From Rhodobacterales bacterium HKCCA1288 (GTDB lineage Bacteria > Pseudomonadota > Alphaproteobacteria > Rhodobacterales > Rhodobacteraceae), in the NCBI GenBank assembly GCA_015693905.1, contig CP065161.1, positions 1,967,001 through 2,031,000 of the forward strand: a stretch of DNA of 64,000 nt. The letters are read 5' to 3'. The notes beneath the pieces are model-generated. The model was not told the origin of the DNA. It ran no database searches and saw only the letters and a list, made by a program, of their open reading frames with translations. Shown in pieces: positions 17,614 through 26,475 of this stretch; position 1 is the stretch's first letter; every line of letters starts with the position of its first letter. Position numbers and translations under genes: made by a program.

Positions 17614-19656
17614 TTATCCACCCGTGCGCAAAATTTCGAGAAAAGCGTCACCAAATCGTGCGATACGCTTTTCATCCAGAATTCGCGACAGGCTCTGCGT
17701 ATCTCGAGGACGCATTTGCGCAATTTTCGCGATTTGCGCAGCGGTGCAACTTAAGGGTTTTTCGGTGTTATCTGCCCCGTAATAGAGCCCCGCCTGACAT
17801 TCGAGCAATTGATCATAGAGATCAGCCCCTGCCTGCCCCGCCAATTTGCGGCGTGCAGGATGCAGTTTGGCGCTGCTTTCCCCTGTAATGATGGCCAGAA
17901 AATCTGCGCCATAGCGTTCCAGTTTAACCGCGCCTACGCCTGAGATGCGTGCCATAGCGTCAAGGTCTTGGGGCCGCGTTTGCGCCATTTCGATCAGGGT
18001 TTTGTCGGTGAAAATGACATAGGGTGGCACGCCGCCCGCCTCGGCCAATGCACGGCGCTTGGCCTTGAGGGCAGATAATAGGGGCGCATCATCCTCGGAA
18101 ACGAGTGTTTTGACCTGCGGTTGGCGCGTTGTTTTTTGCACCGTATCGCGGCGCAGTGTGATGCCCTGTTCCCCGCGCAATATCGGTCGCGCGGCCTCAG
18201 TCATCCGCAAGGCCCCCATCCGTGTTGGGTCGGGCCGCACCAAATCATGGCCCATCATTTGCCGAAAAACGGCTGACCATCCGCGCGTATCAAATTCGCG
18301 CCCGACCCCAAATGTGGGCAAACTGTCATGGCCGCGCTCACGCACTTTTTCGGTGGGATTGCCGACCAAAATATCGGTTAGGTGGCCAACACCGAAACTT
18401 TCGCCTGTGCGCAAAATGGCCGATAGCGCCTTTTGAACGGCCTCGCCCCCTTCGAATAACGCGGGCGGGGTTTGGCACAGATCGCAATTCTGGCAAGGCG
18501 CGCTATCTTCCCCGAAATAACGCAGCAAGACCTGCCTGCGGCAAGAAATTGCCTCGGCCAAACCCAAAAGCGCGTTCAGCCGTGCGTGATCTGCCGCTTT
18601 GCGGTCTGGCGGGGCTAGCCCCTCGTCAATTTGGGTGCGGCGAAATCGGATATCTTCGGGGCCATAGAGTGTGAGCGTGTCCGCCGGTGCGCCATCACGA
18701 CCTGCGCGCCCGATTTCTTGGTAATAGCCTTCAATGGATTTGGGCAGATCGGCATGGGCCACCCAACGGATATCAGGTTTATCGACCCCCATTCCAAAGG
18801 CGATAGTGGCAACCACAACCAAACCATCCTCATTGGCAAAGCGGCTTTCAACGATGCGCCGATCTTCGGCCTCCATCCCGCCATGATAATAGCAGGCATT
18901 GTGCCCCGCCTCGCGCATGGCTTGTGCCAAGGTTTCTGTCTTTGCGCGAGTGCCACAATAGACAATGCCTGACTGTCCTTTGCGCGCTGCTGCAAAAGAT
19001 AAGATTTGTTGGCGTGGTTGATTTTTCACCTCGAAGGCAAGGCTCAGATTTGGCCTGTCAAAGCCGCGTAAAAAAGTTTGTGGGGCTTGGCCATCAAAGA
19101 GCCGCGTGACAATCTCGGCACGGGTTTCGGCATCCGCTGTCGCGGTAAAGGCCGCAAGCGGCACATCAAGGCTGCGCCTGAGCGCGCCAATTTTCAGATA
19201 ATCAGGCCGAAAGTCATGGCCCCACTGGCTGACACAATGGGCCTCATCCACGGCAATCAAGCTGACATTCGATTTTGCCAATACCCGCTCCATCCCGCCC
19301 GAGGCCAAGCGTTCTGGCGCGATATAGAGAAGTTTCAATTCGCCTTTGGACAGACTGTCCCAGACCGCATCGGTTTCTTCGGCCGTATTGCCTGAGGTGA
19401 GCGCGCCTGCATTGATCCCTGCTTCGCGCAAGCCCCGCACTTGGTCTCGCATCAATGCAATCAGGGGCGAAATGACCAAAGTGACGCCATCACGCATCAA
19501 GGCTGGCAGCTGAAAGCAAAGGGATTTCCCCCCACCTGTCGGCATAATGGCGAGGACGTTTTCACCTTTGGCCACGGCCTCCACAATCTCCGCCTGTCCA
19601 GGGCGGAAACTTTGGAAGCCGAATACACGGGATAAAAGGGCCTCTGCGCTGCTCAT
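17614..19656 (-). CDS. recQ: ATP-dependent DNA helicase RecQ
   Basis: 680 residues. This 3'-5' superfamily 2 helicase unwinds DNA in the RecF repair pathway. Walker A reads MPTGGGKSLCFQLPAL, motif II is VDEAHCVSQWGHDFRPDY (DEAH), and motif VI is QEIGRAGRDG. The RecQ-C-terminal zinc site uses CRRQ...CQNCDLC around residues 370-395. The winged helix and an HRDC domain (about 520-600) follow, with a short further C-terminal extension. The order helicase-RQC-HRDC and the length are typical. Confidence 0.97.
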   Translation of the reverse strand: MSSAEALLSRVFGFQSFRPGQAEIVEAVAKGENVLAIMPTGGGKSLCFQLPALMRDGVTLVISPLIALMRDQVRGLREAGINAGALTSGNTAEETDAVWDSLSKGELKLLYIAPERLASGGMERVLAKSNVSLIAVDEAHCVSQWGHDFRPDYLKIGALRRSLDVPLAAFTATADAETRAEIVTRLFDGQAPQTFLRGFDRPNLSLAFEVKNQPRQQILSFAAARKGQSGIVYCGTRAKTETLAQAMREAGHNACYYHGGMEAEDRRIVESRFANEDGLVVVATIAFGMGVDKPDIRWVAHADLPKSIEGYYQEIGRAGRDGAPADTLTLYGPEDIRFRRTQIDEGLAPPDRKAADHARLNALLGLAEAISCRRQVLLRYFGEDSAPCQNCDLCQTPPALFEGGEAVQKALSAILRTGESFGVGHLTDILVGNPTEKVRERGHDSLPTFGVGREFDTRGWSAVFRQMMGHDLVRPDPTRMGALRMTEAARPILRGEQGITLRRDTVQKTTRQPQVKTLVSEDDAPLLSALKAKRRALAEAGGVPPYVIFTDKTLIEMAQTRPQDLDAMARISGVGAVKLERYGADFLAIITGESSAKLHPARRKLAGQAGADLYDQLLECQAGLYYGADNTEKPLSCTAAQIAKIAQMRPRDTQSLSRILDEKRIARFGDAFLEILRTGG

Positions 19657-19717
19657 GCCTGATTATTTTTTTGCTGCTTTGGCCCTTCTGTCCCATATCG
19701 GGGCCAAAGGCACAAGG

Positions 19718-20377
19718 TTAAGGCAAGCGCAAAAGCGCTGGCAAATCTGCCATATCGTGGAACACATAGGCCCCTTCCGCAGCAAGGCGCGCGCCGTCAT
19801 CATGTTCCGCATAGCCAAAGCAGGGAATATGCGCCCGCGCGGCCGCTTTTGCGCCTGTGGGACTGTCTTCGATCACTGCGGCATGGGCGGCATCGCCCCC
19901 CATTTTCTCAGCCGCAATCAAAAACAAGCGCGGATCAGGTTTGGCCACGCCAAGTGTATGGGCCGAAAAGCGACTGCCCTCAAAGCGGCGCGCAAGCCCC
20001 GTTGCGCCAAGGGTAATCTCCATCTTTTCCTCGCTGCCATTTGAGGCCACGCAATAGGGAATATCTGCCGCCTCTAGCCGATCAAGCACGGCTTCGATTC
20101 CGCGAACGGATGGCAGGCCTTGGCGCAGGCGCGCGTAAATATCGCCGTAAATCTCATCAATCCAATCTTTGGGTAAGTCGGCCCCCAACTCGCGCGCGCG
20201 GGTCTCTACCCCCCGCATCGTGCCGCCCACAAAAAGCGTCATGCAATCGGCAAGTGACACCTGCAAACCATAACGTGCCAGATTGTCGACTAAGATTTGG
20301 TTCGTGATTGGCTCGCTATCCACCAAGACGCCATCGCAGTCGAAAATCACAAGTTGAGGGGCAGCGGAGAGGGGCAT
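19718..20377 (-). CDS. HAD-superfamily phosphatase / phosphoglycolate-phosphatase-like hydrolase
   Basis: 219 residues. The nucleophile motif IFDCDGVLVDSEPI lies at the N-terminus, the cap helical domain follows, then motif II (VASNGS), the motif III lysine in GVAKPDPRLFL, and motif IV in VIEDSPTGAKAA. This is a HAD subfamily IA enzyme, close to the beta-phosphoglucomutase/phosphoglycolate phosphatase group; the substrate is not evident. The stop of rsmD lies two bases upstream of its start, so it is translated from the rsmD transcript. Confidence 0.9.
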   Translation of the reverse strand: MPLSAAPQLVIFDCDGVLVDSEPITNQILVDNLARYGLQVSLADCMTLFVGGTMRGVETRARELGADLPKDWIDEIYGDIYARLRQGLPSVRGIEAVLDRLEAADIPYCVASNGSEEKMEITLGATGLARRFEGSRFSAHTLGVAKPDPRLFLIAAEKMGGDAAHAAVIEDSPTGAKAAARAHIPCFGYAEHDDGARLAAEGAYVFHDMADLPALLRLP

Positions 20378-20379
20378 GA

Positions 20380-20940
20380 TTAAAATCTTTGGGCTAGGGT
20401 GATCAGCGTGCCACCATAGCTGCGCTGATCAAGAAGGGTGAATTCTGGTGGCAAAACAGGGGGGGTGCTTTCCTCCCAAACCACAATGGCCTCGGGCGCG
20501 ATCCAACCGCCCGACAGGGCTGCGGCAAGGGCTGCTTCGCCCATGGATTTTCCATAGGGCGGATCAAGGAAGATAAGGGTCGAGGGGGGCAATGTCGCGC
20601 GCCCCAGTTTCAGCGCGTCAATTCGGTGAATGTGGGTTGTCGCTTCGGCGCGGCAGGCAGTGACATTCTCGCGCAGAATGGCGCTTGATTTTGCGCCATT
20701 TTCCACAAATTGCACATAGCTTGCACCGCGACTATGCGCCTCCAACCCCAAGGCGCCCGTCCCCGCAAAAAGATCAAGGACGCGCGCCTCTGACACAAGA
20801 TTCCCGCGCGCCCCGTTGATCAAAAGATTGAACAGGCTTTCGCGGACGCGGTCAGAGGTCGGTCGCAAATGTGCGGCCAGATCACCCGCGCCAAGCTCGG
20901 CCAATTTCTTGCCGCGCAATGTCCCGCCAATAATCCGCAT
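20380..20940 (-). CDS. rsmD: 16S rRNA (guanine(966)-N(2))-methyltransferase
   Basis: 186 residues. It methylates G966 of 16S rRNA in the assembled small subunit using S-adenosylmethionine. The start MRIIGGTLRGKKLAEL and the LRPTSDRVRESLFNLL segment are diagnostic, VLDLFAGTGALGLEAHSRGA is the SAM site and IFLDPPYGKSMGE is the catalytic DPPY motif. The upstream oxidoreductase stop and this ATG overlap, and HAD follows closely, so the three genes form one unit. Confidence 0.96.
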   Translation of the reverse strand: MRIIGGTLRGKKLAELGAGDLAAHLRPTSDRVRESLFNLLINGARGNLVSEARVLDLFAGTGALGLEAHSRGASYVQFVENGAKSSAILRENVTACRAEATTHIHRIDALKLGRATLPPSTLIFLDPPYGKSMGEAALAAALSGGWIAPEAIVVWEESTPPVLPPEFTLLDQRSYGGTLITLAQRF

Positions 20941-22148
20941 CAGCGCAGGAGCGATTTTATATCGCCGCTTGTATCTTGAATGGCTGCGGCATCGGGGCTT
21001 TTGCCCGCCTCTATCAATCGCTTGCCGACCATATAAGCGCGGGGGTCATTCATCGCATCCACCGCCAAGAGCGTGTCGCCCTGATAATACCAATGCGAGC
21101 GCGCACCCTCGCCATTGTCGCGAATGACAATGCGATCATAGCCCGTGTTCAATCCTGCGATTTGCAGTTTCGTGTCATATTGATCCGACCAGAACCAAGG
21201 CTTTGGGACATAAGGTGTTGCAGCCCCAAGCATGTTACAGGCCACGGCCTCGGCTTGATCAATCGCGTTTTGGACCGATTCAAGGCGGATACGTTCCCCC
21301 CGATAGGGTAGGCTTGTGCAATCCCCAGCGGCCCAAATATGCGGAAGCGAGGTTGCCCCCATCTGGTTTGTTGCGATCCCCCGATCCAGCGCAACCCCTG
21401 CGGCTTCGGCCAGTTGGGTTTCAGGTATGATCCCTATGCCCACCAGAACCAAATCCGCCGCCAAAGTCTCGCCCGAGGTGAGATGCACTGCCTGCACCAC
21501 ATCGGTGCCACGGAGCCGATCAAGCCCCACGCCTTCGCGAATGGTGACACCATTGCCCTCATGCAAGTCGCGGAAATAAGTGGCGGTTTCTTCACAAGCG
21601 ACACGGCCCAAGATACGTGGGGCGGCCTCGATCACGGTAACCTGCATCCCGCGCTTGGCGCAGACGGCGGCGGCCTCTAAACCGATATAACCGCCTCCGA
21701 TAATCACAGCGCGTTTGCCGTCCTCTAATAGGGGCGCGAGCCTGTCGGCATCATCCATGCTGCGCATGGTTAAGACATTACCCAAATCGCCCCCTTGTTC
21801 GGCACTCAGACGGCGGGGTTCTGCGCCCGTGGTAAAGGCAAGTTGGTCATAGGTGAAAACCGCCCCCTCAGCCGTGGTGATGCTTTGTGCCGCGGCATCA
21901 ATTTCGGTGATGGTCTGCCCAAGATGCAGGCTGATGTTCTGATCGGCGTAGAAGGTTTCAGGGCGAAGCAAGAGGCGCTCTTTCGGGCTTTCTCCCAAGA
22001 GATAGGCCTTTGACAAGGGCGGGCGCTGATAGGGGGGCACGCGCTCACGGCCAAAGAGCGCAATTTCGCCCTCATACCCTTCGCTGCGCAGTTTGGCGGC
22101 AAGCGCCGCCCCTGCCTGCCCGGCCCCAATAATTGCAATCCCTGCCAT
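20940..22148 (-). CDS. FAD-dependent ferredoxin/rubredoxin reductase
   Basis: 402 residues. The N-terminal dinucleotide fold GAGQAGAALAAKLRSEGY binds FAD, a second one, IIGGGYIGLEAAAVCAKRG, binds NAD(P)H, and WAAGDCTSLP closes the FAD site. The C-terminal reductase dimerisation-like domain has WFWSDQYDTKLQIAGL, typical of ferredoxin reductases that serve Rieske oxygenases or cytochrome P450s. No partner ferredoxin is beside it, so the electron acceptor is unknown. Divergent from the peroxiredoxin gene, about 90 bp away. Confidence 0.92.
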   Translation of the reverse strand: MAGIAIIGAGQAGAALAAKLRSEGYEGEIALFGRERVPPYQRPPLSKAYLLGESPKERLLLRPETFYADQNISLHLGQTITEIDAAAQSITTAEGAVFTYDQLAFTTGAEPRRLSAEQGGDLGNVLTMRSMDDADRLAPLLEDGKRAVIIGGGYIGLEAAAVCAKRGMQVTVIEAAPRILGRVACEETATYFRDLHEGNGVTIREGVGLDRLRGTDVVQAVHLTSGETLAADLVLVGIGIIPETQLAEAAGVALDRGIATNQMGATSLPHIWAAGDCTSLPYRGERIRLESVQNAIDQAEAVACNMLGAATPYVPKPWFWSDQYDTKLQIAGLNTGYDRIVIRDNGEGARSHWYYQGDTLLAVDAMNDPRAYMVGKRLIEAGKSPDAAAIQDTSGDIKSLLR

Positions 22149-22239
22149 TTGCGCGCCCTTCGTCAGATTTGGTCTGGCGTTGTTTCGGCTTCACCCTATA
22201 TGGGCGGATAGGATTTGCAAGAAGCGAGGGAAGCAAAAA

Positions 22240-22728
22240 ATGTCCATCAGTGTCGGGGATAAACTGCCAGAGGCCCAATTGATCCGATTGGGGGCAGAAG
22301 GCCCAGAAACCGTGTCTTTGTCCGAGAAATTGGCAGGGCGTAACGTGGTGATTTTCGCCGTTCCAGGTGCCTTCACCCCAACCTGTCATTCAGCGCATGT
22401 GCCAAGTTTTATCCGAACTAAAGATCAGTTTGCATCAAAAGGCGTGGATGAGATCATCTGCATTTCGGTCAATGATCCGTTTGTGATGAAAGCATGGGGC
22501 GAGGCCACGGGTGCGACCGAGGCGGGGTTGACGATGCTCTCGGATGCAGGCAGCGCCTTTACCAAGGCGATTGGTATGGATTTCACCGCCGAGCCTGTTG
22601 GCCTTTTGGCGCGTTCCAAGCGTTACGCGCTTTATGCGCGAGATGGGGTTGTTACAGCCTTCCATCCCGAAGAAAGCCCTGGCACCTGCGAAATCTCAGG
22701 TGGCGAAGCCCTTTTGGCGGCGATCTAA
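22240..22728 (+). CDS. Peroxiredoxin (Prx5/AhpE-like, thiol peroxidase)
   Basis: 162 residues. It reduces hydrogen and alkyl peroxides through the cysteine in GAFTPTCHSAHVPSF, the PxxxTxxC active site near residue 49. The start MSISVGDKLPEAQLI, preceded by GAAGCGAGGGAAG, is chosen over an in-frame open extension of 49 codons that overlaps the divergent gene. Length and the terminal GGEALLAAI fit the Prx5 group, which usually draws electrons from glutathione or thioredoxin. Confidence 0.95.
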   Translation: MSISVGDKLPEAQLIRLGAEGPETVSLSEKLAGRNVVIFAVPGAFTPTCHSAHVPSFIRTKDQFASKGVDEIICISVNDPFVMKAWGEATGATEAGLTMLSDAGSAFTKAIGMDFTAEPVGLLARSKRYALYARDGVVTAFHPEESPGTCEISGGEALLAAI

Positions 22729-22765
22729 AAGACATGCGCGCCCTGCCTCGCTTTGGGCAGGGCGC

Positions 22766-23065
22766 TCAGCTTGCAAGGCGATCCATGGCGCGGGCCAATT
22801 TGATGTCCAAACCTGTCAGGCCGCCTGCATCATGGGTGGACAGAACCACTTCGACACGGTTGTAAACGTTGAACCATTCGGGGTGATGATCCAGTTTCTC
22901 CGCCTGTAGCGCAGCGCGGGTCATCCAACCGAAAGCGGCAATAAAATTGGAAAATTGATAGGTTTTCGCGATTGCATCGCGGTTATCCACAAGTGACCAT
23001 CCGTTTTCTATAAGGTTGGCCAGATCACTATCGCGCTCAGCTTGGGTCAGTTTTGCAATGCTCAT
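22766..23065 (-). CDS. phhB: 4a-hydroxytetrahydrobiopterin dehydratase
   Basis: 99 residues, pterin-4a-carbinolamine dehydratase family. The signature [18 protein letters not shown] carries the paired histidines of the active site, and the ending [16 protein letters not shown] is typical. It recycles the pterin cofactor of phenylalanine hydroxylase, but no phhA is in the window; in many bacteria it serves other pterin or moonlighting roles. Its ATG overlaps the end of the upstream GNAT gene by four bases. Confidence 0.95.
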   Translation of the reverse strand: MSIAKLTQAERDSDLANLIENGWSLVDNRDAIAKTYQFSNFIAAFGWMTRAALQAEKLDHHPEWFNVYNRVEVVLSTHDAGGLTGLDIKLARAMDRLAS

Positions 23066-24249
23066 TCTTGTTCCTCCACGGCTGTTTTCCGAAACGGGCC
23101 ATAGCTGGTGAGGATCTCGATCTCCTCCTCCATCGCACGGGCTTCGGCTTTGAGATATTCTGCCACAGCGCGCGAAAAACTGGGCTCGCGCATCGCATGC
23201 AGCGAATAGGTTTCAACGGGCAGATATCCGCGCGCCAGTTTATGCCCGCCCTGTGCGCCCGCCTCGACCCGTGACAGACCTTGCGCGATTGCCCAGTCAA
23301 TCGCCTGATAATAGCACAGCTCAAAATGCAGGCAGGGATGGTCTTCGACACAGCCCCAATAGCGGCCATAAAGCGTCTCGCGTCCGATGAAATTCAGCGC
23401 CCCCGCCACGGGCTGCCCCTCGCGCATGGCAAGGGCCAACAGCATATCGTCACGCAGGGTTTCATGGGCGATATCGAAAAAGCGCCGTGTTAGATAGGGC
23501 TGCCCCCATTTGCGCGCGCCCGTATCTTGGTAAAATTCCCAGAATGCATCCCAGTGATGCGGTTCGATCTGATCACCCGTCAAAAGCACAATCTCGCCCC
23601 CAAAATTCTGTGCTTCTGCCCGTTCTTTACGGATGTTCTTACGCTTGCGCGAGGAGAGCGCGGCAAGAAAATCATCGAAGGTTTGATAGCCCTGATTGTG
23701 CCAATGAAATTGCTGGGTTTTGCGTGGCAAGAGGGTGGCATCGGCATGGGCGGCCACCTCGTCCTTGGTGCAAAAGGTGATATGAAGCGAAGATAGGTGA
23801 TGATCTTCCATCACCGAAAGCGCACCCGTGATCAGCGCGCGATCCCCAACACCTTCGGCTTCTGGGGCGACAAGCAATCTCCGCCCTGTGGCGGGGGTAA
23901 AAGGCACGGCGATTTGCAGCTTGGGGTAATAGCGTCCACCCGCCCGCATATAGGCATCGGCAAAAGCGTGGTCGAAGATATATTCGCCTTGGCTGTGCGA
24001 CTTGGCATACATCGGCGCGCAGGCGATGATTTTCCCCTCGGATTTGACACTGAGATAGAGCGGCTGCCATCCTGTTCCCGTCCCAACGGAGCCGCTATCT
24101 TCAAGCGCCGCAAGAAATCTGTGGGTTGTAAAAGGGTCGCGGGGCCTGCCCCCATCGCGCGCTTCTGGGCAGGCGCAACGATCCCAATCTTCGGCATCAA
24201 TTGCGCTGATCCGATCATACGTTTCGATGGTGAGATTGTCGTTGCTCAT
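23062..24249 (-). CDS. GNAT-fold protein of the COG3146 family
   Basis: 395 residues from the ATG at 24249; an upstream start at 24294 would add 15 residues with no ribosome site. The family markers are visible: [19 protein letters not shown], YSFDxAFADAY-like [26 protein letters not shown], and a closing [20 protein letters not shown] with [20 protein letters not shown]. This family (annotated as GNAT N-acetyltransferase or peptidoglycan-related) is related to Fem transferases; its substrate is not known. Coupled to phhB downstream. Confidence 0.85.
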   Translation of the reverse strand: MSNDNLTIETYDRISAIDAEDWDRCACPEARDGGRPRDPFTTHRFLAALEDSGSVGTGTGWQPLYLSVKSEGKIIACAPMYAKSHSQGEYIFDHAFADAYMRAGGRYYPKLQIAVPFTPATGRRLLVAPEAEGVGDRALITGALSVMEDHHLSSLHITFCTKDEVAAHADATLLPRKTQQFHWHNQGYQTFDDFLAALSSRKRKNIRKERAEAQNFGGEIVLLTGDQIEPHHWDAFWEFYQDTGARKWGQPYLTRRFFDIAHETLRDDMLLALAMREGQPVAGALNFIGRETLYGRYWGCVEDHPCLHFELCYYQAIDWAIAQGLSRVEAGAQGGHKLARGYLPVETYSLHAMREPSFSRAVAEYLKAEARAMEEEIEILTSYGPFRKTAVEEQE

Positions 24250-24337
24250 TGCGCGCGCTGTGACCCTGTTGTCAGAGTATGAGATGTGGCGCATGGCCCG
24301 CGCGGGTCAAGGCAGACCCGCGCAGCGCGAGTCCGCT

Positions 24338-24805
24338 TTAGGCGGAAATTTCGAAAATCGCTTCGATTTCAACCGCCACATTCAACGGCAAAGCTGCAGC
24401 GGAAACCGCAGAGCGGGCATGACGCCCTGCATCCCCCAAGGCCTCAACCAGAAAATCCGAGGCGCCGTTTACGACTTTGGGCTGATCGGTGAAATCTGGG
24501 GTAGAGTTTACAAACCCCGTCAGTTTCACCACGCGGCGTAGACGCTGAAGATCACCGCCACAGGCCGCCTTAAGTTGGGCCAATAGGGCGATGGCGCAGC
24601 ATTTGGCGGCAGCCGCGCCTTCGGTCACGTCAAGATCGGCACCCAATTTGCCCGTAATCAGCGCGCCATCTTTCATCGAGATTTGGCCCGATACATAGAC
24701 CATGTTGCCCGATTGCACGAATGGCACGTAATTGGCGGCAGGGGCGGGCGCGTCTGGAAGGGTCACGCCCAGTTCGGCAAGACGGGCTTCGTAGGTTTGG
24801 CTCAT
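24338..24805 (-). CDS. RidA family protein
   Basis: 155 residues. YjgF/YER057c/UK114-type fold, with VSGQISMKDGALITGKLG and VVKLTGFVNSTPDFTDQPKV; it is the longer RidA subgroup (about 150 residues, LPxAPxPAxNYVPF near the N-terminus). Archetypal RidA hydrolyses reactive enamine/imine intermediates, but the catalytic arginine of RidA is not placed where I can verify it, so this may be a paralog of different role. Stands alone. Confidence 0.9.
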   Translation of the reverse strand: MSQTYEARLAELGVTLPDAPAPAANYVPFVQSGNMVYVSGQISMKDGALITGKLGADLDVTEGAAAAKCCAIALLAQLKAACGGDLQRLRRVVKLTGFVNSTPDFTDQPKVVNGASDFLVEALGDAGRHARSAVSAAALPLNVAVEIEAIFEISA

Positions 24806-25021
24806 TGCAGTATCCCTTGTGATAACATTGCTTTGACCCTACCGCTGCCACAGCCGCCGCCAATTGGCAATTGCGATGCATTTTAGTGCAGCTGCAAATA
24901 ACTTGGCCAAATGGGCACACATTGGTGATTAAATCTAAAAAATATTGTTTCTGACCTTGGGCTGGCCAACAGGCAGCACTAATCTATTATCCTCATGATG
25001 CGACTCATAGGATTTTGGTAA

Positions 25022-25858
25022 GTGGCGGCTGTGAAGACCTTTACATCGCAAAAGCGGGGAGCAAGAGCTGTGCTTGGCGCAGGTCTTTTTGCCATTCTGG
25101 CAGGCTGCTCGACCGTGGGCGATGGTGCAGCAAGCCGCAGCGCCAATGATCCTTTGGAACCCGTTAATCGCGGAATGCACGCGGTTAACAAAGGTGTCGA
25201 TACGGTTGTTTTGCGCCCTGTTTCGATGGTCTATGGCACGGTTATCCCTGCGCCTGTGCGCACGGGTATCGGTAATATGGCCTCAAATTTGGGCGAGCCT
25301 TCAAATTTCGTGAATAATCTTCTTCAGGCCCGTTTGGATCAGGCGGCAACCAATGGGGCGCGGTTTTTGATCAACTCGACCATCGGAGTGGTCGGTCTGT
25401 TTGATGTCGCAACCCTGATGGGGATCGAGGGGCAACCCGCCGATTTCGGTGAGACGCTCCATGTTTGGGGCACGGGCGAGGGGGCGTATTTGGAATTGCC
25501 TTTATTCGGCCCGTCAACCACACGGGATGCAACGGGGCTTATTGTTGACTTTGCCATGAATCCCTTGGGGCATCTCAGCCCCAGTGATGATGCCCTGTCT
25601 GCTGCGCGGCGGGTGCGCGTAGCTGACACTGTTGGCGTGCGCTACGCGTTGCGTGGCACAATTGAGACAGTGCTTTATGACAGCGCGGATAGCTATGCGC
25701 AGTCACGACTAATTTATCTGCAGAACAGACGGTTTGAGTTGAACGATTTCGCAAGTGGTGATTTGGAAACCGTGAGTGGCGAGGGGGGGGCTGCATCCGC
25801 ATCTGACCCCTATGCTGATCCATATCTGGATCCCTACGCGGATCCTTATGCACAGTGA
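25022..25858 (+). CDS. mlaA: MlaA family lipoprotein
   Basis: About 278 residues. VacJ/MlaA is an outer-membrane lipoprotein that removes phospholipids from the outer leaflet. A lipobox ILAGC follows a hydrophobic stretch, then DPLEPVNRGMHAVNKGVD, NLGEPSNFVNNLLQ and INSTIGVVGLFDVAT, all family signatures. The start is taken as GTG 25022 with AGGATTTTGG upstream; GTG 25031 is possible. The C-terminus ends in a short repeat of Asp-Pro-Tyr units (four in the last 17 residues). The next gene, mlaC-like, overlaps its stop region. Confidence 0.92.
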   Translation: MAAVKTFTSQKRGARAVLGAGLFAILAGCSTVGDGAASRSANDPLEPVNRGMHAVNKGVDTVVLRPVSMVYGTVIPAPVRTGIGNMASNLGEPSNFVNNLLQARLDQAATNGARFLINSTIGVVGLFDVATLMGIEGQPADFGETLHVWGTGEGAYLELPLFGPSTTRDATGLIVDFAMNPLGHLSPSDDALSAARRVRVADTVGVRYALRGTIETVLYDSADSYAQSRLIYLQNRRFELNDFASGDLETVSGEGGAASASDPYADPYLDPYADPYAQ

Positions 25859-25872
25859 AAGGTGGCCGCGCT

Positions 25873-26475
25873 ATGTTTGACCGTCCAAACCGCCGTGCTG
25901 TGTTGACAGCCTTGATTGCGGCCTCGTCCTTTGCGCTTTCGACAGCGCATATGGCGCAAGGCGCGATGACCGAGGGCGATGCGGCTGCATTGATCCAGAC
26001 CGTCAGCGCCGATTTGAACGCCATTGCATCGGGCAGTGCCGCGGCTTCGCCTGCACAGTTCGAGCGCATTTTGGATCGCTATGCGGATATGCCGATTATT
26101 GCCCAAACTGTCTTGGGGGTGGATTGGCGCAGTGCGTCAGATGCGCAGCGGCGCGGGTTCACACAGGCCTTGCGCGGGTATCTTGCCCGTAAATACGGCG
26201 CGCGTTTCCATGAATTTGAGGGCGGCTCAATCGAAGTGACGGGTGCACGTCCGATCCGCAGCTTTTTCGAAGTGCGCTCCCGCGCGCGTCTTGCGGGGCA
26301 GTCACCTGTTGAGGTGATTTGGCTCGTGTCTGACGGATCTGGGCAGCCGCGCATCTTTAATATCTTGATTGAAGGCATCGACCTTCGCAGCACCGAAGGC
26401 CAAGAAATGCGCTCGATTCTCGATGCCAATGGCGGCAGCATTGACGCCCTCATTGCAGCGCTCAACGCCAGTTGA
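25873..26475 (+). CDS. mlaC: MlaC family periplasmic phospholipid-binding protein
   Basis: 200 residues from ATG 25873, which has AAAGGTGG 8 bases upstream; a GTG at 25855 overlapping the mlaA stop is the alternative. An N-terminal export signal begins with a twin-arginine-like PNRRAVLTALIAASSF. The mature part carries the ABC toluene-tolerance/MlaC fold: RYADMPIIAQTVLGVDW, FTQALRGYLARKYG and IEGIDLRSTEGQEM. MlaC shuttles phospholipid between MlaA and the inner-membrane MlaFEDB complex; mlaFEDB are not in this window. Confidence 0.9.
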   Translation: MFDRPNRRAVLTALIAASSFALSTAHMAQGAMTEGDAAALIQTVSADLNAIASGSAAASPAQFERILDRYADMPIIAQTVLGVDWRSASDAQRRGFTQALRGYLARKYGARFHEFEGGSIEVTGARPIRSFFEVRSRARLAGQSPVEVIWLVSDGSGQPRIFNILIEGIDLRSTEGQEMRSILDANGGSIDALIAALNAS

